A stretch of DNA of 64,000 nt from Psychromonas sp. psych-6C06 (GTDB taxonomy: Bacteria; Pseudomonadota; Gammaproteobacteria; Enterobacterales; Psychromonadaceae), in the NCBI RefSeq assembly GCF_002835465.1, contig NZ_PIZM01000002.1, positions 486,398 through 550,397 of the forward strand, in the 5' to 3' direction. How positions within the stretch are numbered: the stretch's first letter is position 1; each line of letters starts with the position of its first letter. The position numbers and the translations under genes were made by a program. The notes beneath the pieces were generated by a model. It worked only from the letters and a program-made list of their open reading frames with translations, searched no databases and had not been told where the DNA came from. Positions 50,524 to 59,533 of this stretch are shown here, piece after piece.

Positions 50524-51927
50524 TTAAGCAGGCAAAGCTATACCCTGCTCTTTCATTCTCGCTAATTTATAACGCAATGTACGCGGACTGATCCCTAATA
50601 ATTCAGCGACATCTTTACGTTTACCAGCGCAATTTTGTAATGCTTCTAAAATAATTTTTTGCTCTTGATCCTTTAGCCCCTGACCCAATGCAGCAGGCTC
50701 TGGCGACTTTTCTTCGACATCGTCTTTAGCTGTCACTGCGCTCAGTATCTCCTCGGTTTCAGATGGCAATTCGGGCTCTTCTGCATAGATATGCTCAAAT
50801 TGGATATCTTCCAAAATCAATGATTCTACGTCAATTTTTTGACCATCTGACAAAATAAGTGCACGTTGCATTACATTATCTAATTCGCGAACATTACCCG
50901 GCCATGGGTAAGCGTTGAGTAGTGATTTCGCTCGCTCTGTTAATACAGGAATAGCCTGTGACTGGGCAACCGCATGCCTTGAGAGTAAGTGTTCAGAAAG
51001 CGGAAGGATATCACCACGACGCTTGTTTAATGGTAACCATTGCAGAGGAAATACATTTAAACGGTAATAGAGATCTTCTCTAAATAAGCCCTCATCAACC
51101 GCTTTTTTCACATCTCTATTGCTTGTCGCAAGCACTCGAATATTTAGCTTAATGGTTTTACGCGAGCCTAATCGCTCCACCTCACGTTCCTGTAAAACAC
51201 GAAGTAACTTGACCTGTAAATCGAGTGGCATTTCAGTGATTTCATCTAATAAAATAGTACCATTTTGTGCTTGCTCAAATTTACCAGGACAAGCCTGTAC
51301 CGCACCGGTAAATGCGCCCTTTTCATAACCAAAGAGAGTTGATTCAAGCATGCTATCAGGAATAGCACCACAATTTATCGCAATAAAAGGTTGTTCATTG
51401 CGAGAAGACTGATCATGAAGATAGCGTGACAACACCTCTTTACCGCTACCACTTGGACCGGTGATCATAACTGATGCATCACTTTGCGCCACTTTTTCGG
51501 CCATTTTAAACATTTTAGCTGTACTTGCATCACCGTAAATCGGTGTACAAGACTCGACTTTGTTAACTGGAACATAACGACTTACTTGACTCATTAACAC
51601 TTCAGGAGAAAAAGGTTTAGCTAAGTAATCAATAGCGCCATCACGAATGGCATTCACTGCGTCATCAATCGTTGCATAAGCGGTCATTAATAAAACCGGT
51701 AAGGTTGGAAACTTGTCTTTAATATTTTGTAACAGCGTTAATCCAGACATTCCTCCCATCTGAATATCGCTGATCACCATATCAAATTTCTGTTGATTAA
51801 GCGTAATAAGTGCGGCTTCTCCACTATCCACTTCAACACAGTGGTAACCCGCTAATAATAAGGTATCAATTAACGCTTCACGCAATCCAGCATCATCTTC
51901 AACAACTAATAATTTTCCTTGAGACAT
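50524..51927 (-). CDS. flrC: Sigma-54-dependent flagellar response regulator FlrC
   Basis: FlrC (FleR in Pseudomonas) is phosphorylated by FlrB and activates later flagellar genes with RpoN. The 467-aa protein has a receiver domain (phospho-acceptor Asp54, DMVISDIQMGG, the same number as in Vibrio cholerae FlrC as I recall it), an AAA+ domain (about 140-360) with a Walker A variant GPSGSGKE and the sigma-54-contact loop GAFTGA ([11 protein letters not shown]), and a Fis-type helix-turn-helix at the end (KRKDVAELLGISPRTLRYKL). It is separated from flrB by one base. Confidence 0.94.
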   Translation of the reverse strand: MSQGKLLVVEDDAGLREALIDTLLLAGYHCVEVDSGEAALITLNQQKFDMVISDIQMGGMSGLTLLQNIKDKFPTLPVLLMTAYATIDDAVNAIRDGAIDYLAKPFSPEVLMSQVSRYVPVNKVESCTPIYGDASTAKMFKMAEKVAQSDASVMITGPSGSGKEVLSRYLHDQSSRNEQPFIAINCGAIPDSMLESTLFGYEKGAFTGAVQACPGKFEQAQNGTILLDEITEMPLDLQVKLLRVLQEREVERLGSRKTIKLNIRVLATSNRDVKKAVDEGLFREDLYYRLNVFPLQWLPLNKRRGDILPLSEHLLSRHAVAQSQAIPVLTERAKSLLNAYPWPGNVRELDNVMQRALILSDGQKIDVESLILEDIQFEHIYAEEPELPSETEEILSAVTAKDDVEEKSPEPAALGQGLKDQEQKIILEALQNCAGKRKDVAELLGISPRTLRYKLARMKEQGIALPA

Positions 51928-51928
51928 A

Positions 51929-53044
51929 TTAACCTCCTACTGCTTGGTTAAGGGCGACACCTCGATACTCACCTACCCGATGTAGCGGTAAAACCATTGT
52001 AAAGCAACTGCCTTTGCCAAACTCTGATTTTACCTCGACGCTACCTTTATGTGCCTGTGCGATAGATTGCACCACCGCTAATCCAAGCCCTGTACCCTGT
52101 GATTTAGTGGTATAAAATGCTTCCATCACCTTCGCTAGATCTTCTTTTTCAATACCAGGGCCATTATCCATTACAGAAATTTCAACACTATCATTACCAC
52201 GACGCTGCGTACTGATATACAGTTGCGCCCCTTTTCCCGTTGCTTCGACAGCATTAGAGATAAGGTTAGTCATGGCACTGGCTAGTGCACTTTTATTGGC
52301 CATGATCAGCAAGTCAGGATCAGGTAAGCGACACTGTAAGTGCCCACCGACCTGTTGCAATAGTGTTTCACTGGCATCCTGAACCTCTTCAAGTAATGAC
52401 ACCAACGACACCTCATCGATTATTTTTTGGTTACCACTACGAGCAAAAAGTAACATGTCATTGACTTGGGTTTCTAAGTCGTTAAGACGATTCATCAACT
52501 TTCCCTGAAAGCGGGAACGTGAACTTTCATTGAGAGTTTTATTAGCAAGGTTAGCACCATATAACATAGCAGCAGAAAGAGGAGTCCTGATTTGATGTGC
52601 TAATGAAGCAACCATTTTTCCCAGCGATGAAAGTCGTTGTAATTTAGCGACATGCTCTTGTAATTGACGCGTAGAAGTAAGGTCGGTTAACAATATCAGT
52701 TGACCCGGTTGACCATTTAATGAAGAGATTGATAATTGAATTCGACGCCCATTTTTTAAAGATATCTCATGACCATCATCACTTTTAGGTGAAAATGAAC
52801 GCTCAATGATATCGCTCCATAATAACCCTTCTAAAGGCTCGCCTAATAAAGATAATGCAACACGATTAGCTTGCTCAATAACACCGTTACCATCAATAAC
52901 GATAAGACCAGAGGGCAACTCACTATATAGTTGGTCCATATAAGCGGCTTGCGCACGTAGCTGTGTTAACTCACCAGCAAAAGATTCTTGCTCAAGATCT
53001 GAAGTCTCATTATGCGAAGTTAGATTGGGCTTATAGTTAGTCAT
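51929..53044 (-). CDS. flrB: Flagellar two-component sensor kinase FlrB
   Basis: FlrB (FleS) is a cytoplasmic histidine kinase that phosphorylates FlrC. The 371-aa protein has a PAS domain (about 35-110; LIVIDGNGVIEQANRVALSL), HisKA with His150 (SLAHQIRTPLSAAMLYG) and a HATPase domain (about 255-360; NLISNAVEATGKG, DNGPGIEKEDL, GTGLGLAVVQS). There is no TM segment. A strong sigma-54 promoter element lies 37-54 bases upstream and GGTGAT directly before the ATG. Confidence 0.94.
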   Translation of the reverse strand: MTNYKPNLTSHNETSDLEQESFAGELTQLRAQAAYMDQLYSELPSGLIVIDGNGVIEQANRVALSLLGEPLEGLLWSDIIERSFSPKSDDGHEISLKNGRRIQLSISSLNGQPGQLILLTDLTSTRQLQEHVAKLQRLSSLGKMVASLAHQIRTPLSAAMLYGANLANKTLNESSRSRFQGKLMNRLNDLETQVNDMLLFARSGNQKIIDEVSLVSLLEEVQDASETLLQQVGGHLQCRLPDPDLLIMANKSALASAMTNLISNAVEATGKGAQLYISTQRRGNDSVEISVMDNGPGIEKEDLAKVMEAFYTTKSQGTGLGLAVVQSIAQAHKGSVEVKSEFGKGSCFTMVLPLHRVGEYRGVALNQAVGG

Positions 53045-53080
53045 GTTATCACCTACTTAAAGTTTGCTATAAGCAGGTAC

Positions 53081-53098
53081 AAGCAGTATTTATGCCAA
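53081..53098 (-). promoter_or_regulatory. Sigma-54 promoter for flrBC
   Basis: On the minus strand TTGGCATAAATACTGCTT has GG and GC exactly 12 bases apart and matches the TGGCA(C)-N-TTGC -24/-12 consensus closely. It lies between the flrA terminator and the flrB start. This fits the Vibrio hierarchy, in which FlrA with RpoN drives flrBC. Confidence 0.8.
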
Positions 53099-53157
53099 CC
53101 AATAAAAGCTGTTTTACAACAGAGAGTTAAAACGAAACCGCCACAAAAATGACAGAC

Positions 53158-53182
53158 AAAAAAGCCCATCTAAAATGGGCTT
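53158..53182 (-). terminator. Intrinsic terminator of flrA
   Basis: AAGCCCAT-N5-ATGGGCTT is an eight-pair stem followed on the minus strand by TTTT (complement of the A-run at 53158-53163). It ends the flrA transcript before the separate flrBC promoter. Confidence 0.85.
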
Positions 53183-53205
53183 ATTAACACCTAAGAAAAG
53201 TGTGT

Positions 53206-54657
53206 TTAACCTTCTTTATTGAGGCCATATTTTTTCATTTTTTCAACCAAAGTCGTACGACGCATCGACAGTAACTCTGCAGCATGAGAAACAACGCCAT
53301 CTTGACTATCAAGTGCTTGGCGAATCATCTCTATCTCAAATTCGGTTAGCTTATTTTTTAAATTCATTCCCTCTGCAGGTAAATGCCCGAGGAAACCTTG
53401 TGATTCATCAAACACTTCAGAGTCTTCTGCAACAACAGGCGCATCACCAAACATGCCCGATAACGCATCACGCTCTGCAAGTGACTCCTCTTCTTCGCTA
53501 TATTGAATATGTTCAATCGCCTCTCCCTGTGCATCAAGATAACGATATTTCAATGGTAAATCATTCAAATCTATAATTTTATTCGCATGTAAAATCAATA
53601 AACGCTCTAATAGATTTGATAATTCACGTACGTTACCCGGCCAATTATGTTGCATTAAAGAGTCCAGAGCACGTTGTGTAAATCGCAATGTCGATTTATG
53701 CTCACCTTCCAAACGTGATAATAGCTCTTGCAACAGTAGTGGGATATCTTCTTGACGCTCACGTAAAGCGGGTTTCTCAATCGGGAAAACATTTAATCGA
53801 TAATAGAGATCTTCTCGGAATTCCCCTTTAACGATAAGCTCTTCTAAATTACGGTGAGTTGCCGCTACGACACGTACATCGGCCTGTATAGCTTTAGTAC
53901 CACCAACACGTTCAAAGGTACGTTCTTGCAACACACGTAACAACTTAACTTGCATCGGCATCGGCATATCGCCAATTTCATCTAAAAATAGCGTGCCACC
54001 AGCAGCTAACTCAAAACGACCTTTACGTGCTGAAAATGCGCCTGTAAATGCGCCTTTTTCATGCCCAAAAAGCTCACTCTCTAATAATTCAGCTGGAATT
54101 GCACCACAGTTTATGGGTACAAACGGCCCTTTTTTACGACTTGAAACCTCATGAATGGCGCGCGCAACGACCTCTTTGCCAGTGCCAGATTCGCCAAGAA
54201 TAAGTACGTTAGCGTTACTATCTGACACTTGCTCAATCAAATAACGTATCTCTTGAATACGCAACCCACGCCCAACCAATGATTTAGTTAGATAATGGTT
54301 GGCTTTTTGTAATTTCTTTCCTGGATTATGGAATGACTGGCAATAATGTAATAGTTGCGTTAATTGCTCATAAACGATTGGCACACTTAAGACACCTAAA
54401 TGATTTCCAACGGTTTGAGATGCACCATCTTCGCCTTCGAGGGTTAAAAAAGGTAGCTGTGGAAATGCTTCTGACAACGCTTCTGAAAGTAAATCACCAT
54501 AAATGACAGCCAGTGGCTTACACTCACTCACTTTCTGTTGTAAATCATCACTTGCAACAGTTTCACAATGCTCGCCAACGAAATGTAATACGGTTTTTAA
54601 TATATCAGCTTGCTTTTCTTCAACTGCAACTAAATATACCGGTGCTCTCTCTTCCAT
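53206..54657 (-). CDS. flrA: Master sigma-54-dependent flagellar activator FlrA
   Basis: FlrA (FleQ in Pseudomonas) tops the polar flagellar hierarchy. The start at ATG 54657 ([16 protein letters not shown]) has AAGAG eight bases upstream and gives 483 aa; a GTG three codons earlier is possible. It has a FleQ-type receiver-like N-domain (about 1-115) without an obvious acceptor site, an AAA+ domain (about 135-370; [14 protein letters not shown] in [22 protein letters not shown]) and a C-terminal Fis-type helix-turn-helix ([24 protein letters not shown]). FleQ relatives bind c-di-GMP; a diguanylate cyclase gene lies elsewhere in the window. Confidence 0.94.
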   Translation of the reverse strand: MEERAPVYLVAVEEKQADILKTVLHFVGEHCETVASDDLQQKVSECKPLAVIYGDLLSEALSEAFPQLPFLTLEGEDGASQTVGNHLGVLSVPIVYEQLTQLLHYCQSFHNPGKKLQKANHYLTKSLVGRGLRIQEIRYLIEQVSDSNANVLILGESGTGKEVVARAIHEVSSRKKGPFVPINCGAIPAELLESELFGHEKGAFTGAFSARKGRFELAAGGTLFLDEIGDMPMPMQVKLLRVLQERTFERVGGTKAIQADVRVVAATHRNLEELIVKGEFREDLYYRLNVFPIEKPALRERQEDIPLLLQELLSRLEGEHKSTLRFTQRALDSLMQHNWPGNVRELSNLLERLLILHANKIIDLNDLPLKYRYLDAQGEAIEHIQYSEEEESLAERDALSGMFGDAPVVAEDSEVFDESQGFLGHLPAEGMNLKNKLTEFEIEMIRQALDSQDGVVSHAAELLSMRRTTLVEKMKKYGLNKEG

Positions 54658-54720
54658 AAAATTCACTCTTAAAATTTAACTATCGCCAAGTCTAGGACAG
54701 TTTTTCATAATTGCGTATGA

Positions 54721-54750
54721 TTATGGTCAAAAACATGACGATGACCATAA
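54721..54750. promoter_or_regulatory. Perfect operator-like dyad upstream of flrA
   Basis: TTATGGTCA (54721-54729), twelve bases, TGACCATAA (54742-54750). The half-site spacing of 21 bases, centre to centre, is two helical turns, as for a dimeric regulator. It lies 64-93 bases before the flrA ATG and overlaps the best candidate -35. No known consensus was recognised. Confidence 0.5.
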
Positions 54751-54821
54751 AATGACGCTTCACACTACTTAAAATAAAAAAGTAATGACTATTAAATTAA
54801 GAAAACAGGTGCTTACAAAGT

Positions 54822-54838
54822 AGGAATGGTTCTTGCTT
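54822..54838 (+). promoter_or_regulatory. Sigma-54 promoter for fliS
   Basis: AGGAATGGTTCTTGCTT has GG and GC 12 bases apart and a good -12 half (CTTGCTT); the -24 half is weaker (GGAAT rather than GGCAC). It faces fliS with a leader of about 145 bases. Flagellar class II/III promoters of this type use FlrA or FlrC. Confidence 0.55.
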
Positions 54839-54992
54839 TAATAAAACTAATCAACGTTAAAAGCGCTTTTAATAAGACATTTATCATATTAGTGGTCAAA
54901 AGTGTCACCTAATCGAAAGAAAAGATGTATTTATAGAAAGCAGATATACAATCATAATAGATAGACTGAAAGTAATTAGTTAAGGAAGCAAA

Positions 54993-55385
54993 ATGCGTCG
55001 CTCGATAAAACAATATCAGAATACAAATCTAGCTCATGTCGAACAAGCGGATCCACATACGCTTATTTCACTTGTTATGCAGCATATATTAGGAAATTTA
55101 GCGGGAGCCAAAGGCGCGATAGAGCGTAAAGAAATTGAAAACAGAAATAAGATGCTCACTAAGGTGATTGGTTTGATTGGCGAATTGCAAAATAGCTTAG
55201 ATATGGAGCAAGGCGGTGAACTTTCAGAGAACCTGTATGGCTTATATGGCTATATGATCTCGCAAGTAAATAGTGCAAACATCAAAAATGATGCCACACC
55301 ATTAGCTGAAGTTAGTGCGCTCATTACCGAGATAAAGTCTGGTTGGGACGGTATCCCGCAAGATATACGTCAACAGTATAAGTAG
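54993..55385 (+). CDS. fliS: Flagellar export chaperone FliS
   Basis: FliS binds the C-terminus of flagellin and delivers it to the export gate. The 130-aa all-helical protein shows the FliS pattern YQNTNLAHVEQADPHTLISLVMQHILGNLAGAKGAI, then a helix-rich body (VIGLIGELQNSLDMEQGG, SENLYGLYGYMISQVNSAN) and EIKSGWDGI. AAGGAAG precedes the ATG. In Vibrio fliS lies just upstream of flrA on the same strand; here it is divergent from flrA. No flagellin or fliD gene is in the window. Confidence 0.92.
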   Translation: MRRSIKQYQNTNLAHVEQADPHTLISLVMQHILGNLAGAKGAIERKEIENRNKMLTKVIGLIGELQNSLDMEQGGELSENLYGLYGYMISQVNSANIKNDATPLAEVSALITEIKSGWDGIPQDIRQQYK

Positions 55386-55393
55386 TGGTATCA

Positions 55394-55690
55394 ATGGATA
55401 TTTCAACCCAATTAGCAAACCTATTTGCACTCGAAGAAAAGCTTTCAGATTTGTTAGACAATGAACAATATGAAGCCTTTCAACAGCATCAAGATCTTTT
55501 TTCAGATCAAATAAAAGCATTGCTAGATAACAACTCAGAGCAAGTATTGGCCACAAAAGTTGAGCAATTAAAAAAGCTAGAAAATGCAGTGGCAGAGTTA
55601 CAAAATAGATCGGAGCACTATTATCAAGCGTTAAAAGAAAAGTCGTTACAACAACAGCGTAATAAAAATAAAATAAAAGCTTATAAATAA
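55394..55690 (+). CDS. FliT-like flagellar chaperone candidate
   Basis: This is a small (98 aa) charged, helical, coiled-coil-prone protein without recognised motifs. Position right after fliS, where Salmonella has fliT and Vibrio has the flaI-type gene nearby, suggests a FliT-like chaperone for the cap protein FliD. The ATG at 55394 is preferred; a GTG at 55385 overlapping the fliS stop (TAGTG) would add three residues. The assignment rests on context and character, not on clear similarity. Confidence 0.6.
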   Translation: MDISTQLANLFALEEKLSDLLDNEQYEAFQQHQDLFSDQIKALLDNNSEQVLATKVEQLKKLENAVAELQNRSEHYYQALKEKSLQQQRNKNKIKAYK

Positions 55691-55737
55691 CAGGTTTTTA
55701 AGCTGAAATATCTTATTTAATGTAAGGATCTACAAAT

Positions 55738-56928
55738 TTGACTGCAATTCTTTCTTTAATTGGTCGCGAAAAGGCACTATTCACCGATGACATTAACCAA
55801 TATGAGACGCAACTTAGTGAAATAATTTCGCAAAGTAAGTTCTTAGTCATAGGCGCGGCAGGCTCAATCGGGCAAGCGGTTGCGAAAGAGATATTTAAAC
55901 GCAGTCCATTAAAACTTCACCTTGTGGATATCAGCGAAAATAATATTGTTGAGTTAGTGCGTGATATTCGCAGTTCGCTAGGTTATATCAAAGGTGATTT
56001 CCAAACATATGCATTAGATATTGGTTCAATTGAATATGATGCCTTTATTAAATCAGATGGTCATTACGACTATGTTTTAAATTTATCGGCTTTAAAACAT
56101 GTGCGTAGTGAAAAAGACCCCTTTACATTAATGCGCATGATTGATGTAAATGTATTTAATACCGAAAAAACACTCCAGCAATCAATAGCCAACAATGTTA
56201 AAAAATATTTCTGTGTCTCAACGGATAAAGCGGCTAACCCAGTCAACATGATGGGCGCTTCAAAAAGCATTATGGAGATGTTTTTAATGCGTCGTAGCGC
56301 TGAAATTACAATATCAACAGCGCGCTTTGCTAACGTCGCATTCTCTGATGGCTCATTGCTTCATGGATTCAACCAACGAATACAGAAACGGCAGCCGATA
56401 GTCGCACCAAACGACATAAAACGTTACTTTGTCACTCCACAAGAATCTGGAGAGCTCTGTTTAATGTCCTGCATATTTGGCGAAAATAGGGATATCTTCT
56501 TTCCAAAACTAAGTGAAGCTTTGCACTTAGTTTCATTTGCAGATATCGCTAAAAAGTATCTTCAGCAACTCGGTTATGAAGCACATGTTTGCGATTCAGA
56601 AGATGAAGCTAGAGCATTGATAGATCACTTACCACAACAGGGTAAATGGCCCTGCCTTTTCACACAAAGTGATACCACTGGTGAAAAAGATTTCGAAGAG
56701 TTTTACACCGTTTCTGAAAAGCTGGAGATGAATAGCTATCCAAATTTAGGGATCATTAAAAATGAGTTAGCTTATGATGAGGCCAAAATTATTGAGTTTG
56801 AAAAAAGCATATCAGCACTCAAAGAAACACAACAATGGAATAAACAACAACTGGTTGAGTTGTTTAACCAAACCTTACCCTGCTTTGCCCATAAAGAAAC
56901 AGGCAAATACTTAGACAGTAAGATGTAA
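55738..56928 (+). CDS. legB: NDP-N-acetylglucosamine 4,6-dehydratase (LegB/PglF type)
   Basis: This 396-aa SDR-family enzyme catalyses the first committed step of bacterial nonulosonic acid synthesis, making a 4-keto-6-deoxy sugar nucleotide. The Rossmann motif is FLVIGAAGSIGQAV (about 36-49), followed by HLVDISENNIVELVRDIRS and VLNLSALKHVRSEKDP. The active site has Met-x-x-x-Lys (MMGASK) instead of Tyr-x-x-x-Lys, as in PglF/WbpM-type dehydratases, and CVSTDKAANPVN. It begins at TTG with AAGGA nine bases upstream. No TM segment is present, so it is the soluble form. legC follows after 9 bases. Confidence 0.88.
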   Translation: MTAILSLIGREKALFTDDINQYETQLSEIISQSKFLVIGAAGSIGQAVAKEIFKRSPLKLHLVDISENNIVELVRDIRSSLGYIKGDFQTYALDIGSIEYDAFIKSDGHYDYVLNLSALKHVRSEKDPFTLMRMIDVNVFNTEKTLQQSIANNVKKYFCVSTDKAANPVNMMGASKSIMEMFLMRRSAEITISTARFANVAFSDGSLLHGFNQRIQKRQPIVAPNDIKRYFVTPQESGELCLMSCIFGENRDIFFPKLSEALHLVSFADIAKKYLQQLGYEAHVCDSEDEARALIDHLPQQGKWPCLFTQSDTTGEKDFEEFYTVSEKLEMNSYPNLGIIKNELAYDEAKIIEFEKSISALKETQQWNKQQLVELFNQTLPCFAHKETGKYLDSKM

Positions 56929-56937
56929 GGCCAACCT

Positions 56938-58086
56938 ATGCATCATCAATTAACTAAATTTATTCGCGATATCTACCAAACAAACGACTTTATTCCGTTA
57001 CATAGCCCGACGTTTCAGGGCAATGAAAAGGCCTATGTATTAGATACGCTTGAGAGCACCTTTGTTTCAAGCGTTGGAAAGTATGTTGATAGGTTTGAAG
57101 ACGATATCGCACGCTATACAGGCGCAAAAAAAGCCATTGCTACGGTTAATGGAAGTGCAGCACTTCATGCTTCCTTATACCTCGCAGGAATCAAAGAGCA
57201 TGATCTCGTACTAACGCAGTCCCTTACCTTTGTTGCGACTTGCAATTCAATATATCAACTTGGTGCACAAGCTATTTTTATTGATATCAGCTTAGATACC
57301 CTCAGCCTCTGTCCTGATGCCACTGCGCAATACCTTGAGCAACATGCCGAACTAGATTGTGATGGCCAATGCAGGCATAAACTTAGCAAACAAAACATCA
57401 AAGCAATTCTTCCTATGCACACCTTTGGGCACCCAGCCAAATTAGAGCAGTTACAAAGAATATGTGAAAAGTGGAATTTAATACTGATTGAAGACGCAGC
57501 AGAAAGCTTAGGCTCGTTTTACCAAGGCCAACATACAGGAACGTTTGGCAAGTTTAGTGCGATTAGCTTTAACGGCAATAAGATCATTACGACAGGTGGT
57601 GGTGGTATGATCCTTTGTGATGATTTATCAGCAGGAGAGCACGCGAAACATATCACCACAACAGCCAAAGTTGCTCACCCCTATGAATACTTCCATGACC
57701 AACTAGGCTTTAATTATCGCTTGCCAAACCTCAATGCAGCGCTTGGTTGTGCTCAAATGGAATCTTTACAGCAAGTTTTAGAGAATAAAAGAGCATTAGC
57801 GGCACGCTACCAAACATACTTTAACCATTCTGATTTAACCTTTGTGGTCGAGCCTAAACAAGCTCACTCTAACTATTGGCTAAATGCAATCATATGCCCA
57901 AACGAAAAAGTGCGTGATAACCTGCTTATTAAAACCAATGAACAGGGAGTCATGACCCGCCCCATTTGGAAATTAATGCATCGTTTACCGATGTTTAGCA
58001 ACGCACTAAAAGGAAAAATGGATAACTCAGAATATATTGAAAAACATTTAATAAACCTACCAAGTAGCCCCTATGAAATATCTTGA
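56938..58086 (+). CDS. legC: LegC-family PLP aminotransferase
   Basis: This 382-aa DegT/DnrJ/EryC1 aminotransferase adds the 4-amino group to the LegB product. The PLP lysine is Lys215 (SFNGNKIITTGGGGMI), with the preceding VIEDAAESLGS-type segment (here LIEDAAESLGSFYQGQH) and TVNGSAALHASLYLAGI. The N-terminal FIPLHSPTFQGNEKAYV is typical of the LegC subfamily. Its 3' end overlaps the next gene by 14 bp, a sign of tight coupling. Confidence 0.88.
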   Translation: MHHQLTKFIRDIYQTNDFIPLHSPTFQGNEKAYVLDTLESTFVSSVGKYVDRFEDDIARYTGAKKAIATVNGSAALHASLYLAGIKEHDLVLTQSLTFVATCNSIYQLGAQAIFIDISLDTLSLCPDATAQYLEQHAELDCDGQCRHKLSKQNIKAILPMHTFGHPAKLEQLQRICEKWNLILIEDAAESLGSFYQGQHTGTFGKFSAISFNGNKIITTGGGGMILCDDLSAGEHAKHITTTAKVAHPYEYFHDQLGFNYRLPNLNAALGCAQMESLQQVLENKRALAARYQTYFNHSDLTFVVEPKQAHSNYWLNAIICPNEKVRDNLLIKTNEQGVMTRPIWKLMHRLPMFSNALKGKMDNSEYIEKHLINLPSSPYEIS

Positions 58087-59533
58087 TAAATTAATACTAA
58101 TTGGTGGAGGGGGCCATTGCACAGCTTGTATAGATGTTATCGAGACAGAGCAACGCTATCAAATACAAGGCATTCTGGATGTTAAAGAAAAAATTGGGCA
58201 AACACTGCTTGGCTACCCCTATATTGGAAGCGATGAAGATTTAGTGCAATTTATCAACGATGATTGTCATTTTTTAATTACCATTGGCCATATGGGCAAT
58301 GCACAAGTCCGTAACAAATTATTACAAAAAATCATCACCTTAAAGGGTAAGTTAGCCACCGTCATTTCACCTATTGCCTATGTAGCAAAATCAGCGAGCA
58401 TTGGTCAGGGTAGCATTGTGATGCATCACGCCCTTATTAACAGCCAAGTAACGATTGGTGATAACTGTATTATCAACAGTAAAGCACTCGTAGAGCATGA
58501 TTGTGTAATAGAGAATAACTGCCATATATCTACTGCATCAACCATTAATGGTAATGTTTGCGTTAAAGAGTCTTCTTTTATTGGCAGTAATGCGGTGTGT
58601 ATACAGGGTGTTAGCGTTGAGAAAAATAGCTTTATCAAAGCGAATCGTTGTTTTAGCGGTATTTCAAATCCGAAAGTCGCAGTATTAACCACCATCTTCC
58701 CAATGCAGAAGCAATTTGTAGTTGATTTTTTTGAGTCGATGCAATCTCAATCTTTTTCACAATTCACTATTATTATGCTCAACGATGGCTTTAAAAACTT
58801 CAATGAAATCAAGCTACAGTTCCCAAAGCTATCAATTATTGAATTACCAGCTGCAGGGTCTATTGCCAAAAATAGAGCTCACTTACTACAATTTGCAAAG
58901 GTGAATAACTTTCAAAAAGTAATTTTTGCAGACAGTGATGACACTTTCAGCAAAAATCGTATATCAGCTTCCCTGAAAGGGTTAATCAAAGCGGATATTG
59001 TGGTTAACGATCTGACTTCCGTGCGTAATGGACAAGTTGAGAATGAAAAAATTTACTCTCAACGCTTAACTAACCGCACATCGATTTCACTCGACTTTAT
59101 TCTCCATAAAAACCTTTTAGGCTTATCTAATACTGCCATTAACTTAAATGCCGTGCCCATCTCTTTAATTAATTTTCCTGATGAGCTAGTCGCTGTTGAC
59201 TGGTATTTTTTTAGCTTACTACTGATGAATGGCGCAACGGCGCATTTTACTCAAGATTGCATCACATATTATCGTCAGCATGATAGCAATACAATTGGAG
59301 CGGGAAGTATCAACAGCAACTTGATTTCTCAGATTATAAATACCAAAGAACTCCATTATAAAAACTTACAGCATCATGGGCCACAGTACACTAAGCTGTT
59401 ACTTGAAATACAGACACTAAAAGCTCAGATCAGCAATAAGAAATACCTAGAAAAATTAATCACCTTAAACTCCAATTTAACTAAGCCACTATTCTGGTGG
59501 GAATTACAGGTTTGCACCGATGAAATTAACTAA
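58073..59533 (+). CDS. Fusion: NeuD-type acetyltransferase plus family 2 glycosyltransferase
   Basis: This 486-aa protein joins two enzymes that are normally separate. Residues about 1-195 are a NeuD-type sugar acyltransferase: a Rossmann-like start (KLILIGGGGHCTACIDVIE) then hexapeptide beta-helix repeats (SIGQGSIVMHHALINSQVTIG, IINSKALVEHDCVIE). In nonulosonate pathways this would N-acetylate the 4-amino sugar (LegH role). Residues about 200-486 are a GT-A glycosyltransferase of family 2 (VAVLTTIFPMQKQFVVDFFE, IIMLNDGF, the DxD-type ADSDDTF). The two parts are in one frame with no stop or slip between them. It overlaps its neighbours by 14 bp at each end. Acceptor and donor of the transferase are unknown. 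Confidence 0.82.
   Translation: MKYLDKLILIGGGGHCTACIDVIETEQRYQIQGILDVKEKIGQTLLGYPYIGSDEDLVQFINDDCHFLITIGHMGNAQVRNKLLQKIITLKGKLATVISPIAYVAKSASIGQGSIVMHHALINSQVTIGDNCIINSKALVEHDCVIENNCHISTASTINGNVCVKESSFIGSNAVCIQGVSVEKNSFIKANRCFSGISNPKVAVLTTIFPMQKQFVVDFFESMQSQSFSQFTIIMLNDGFKNFNEIKLQFPKLSIIELPAAGSIAKNRAHLLQFAKVNNFQKVIFADSDDTFSKNRISASLKGLIKADIVVNDLTSVRNGQVENEKIYSQRLTNRTSISLDFILHKNLLGLSNTAINLNAVPISLINFPDELVAVDWYFFSLLLMNGATAHFTQDCITYYRQHDSNTIGAGSINSNLISQIINTKELHYKNLQHHGPQYTKLLLEIQTLKAQISNKKYLEKLITLNSNLTKPLFWWELQVCTDEIN

Larger units (their letters stand above)
54667..54992. promoter_or_regulatory. Divergent control region between flrA and fliS
   Basis: The region has no gene. It carries a perfect dyad at 54721-54750 on the flrA side, a sigma-54 element at 54822-54838 facing fliS, and on the minus strand a TTGACC followed 15 bases later by TATGAA (about 54702-54732), a weak candidate sigma-70 promoter for flrA that overlaps the left arm of the dyad. 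Confidence 0.55.
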
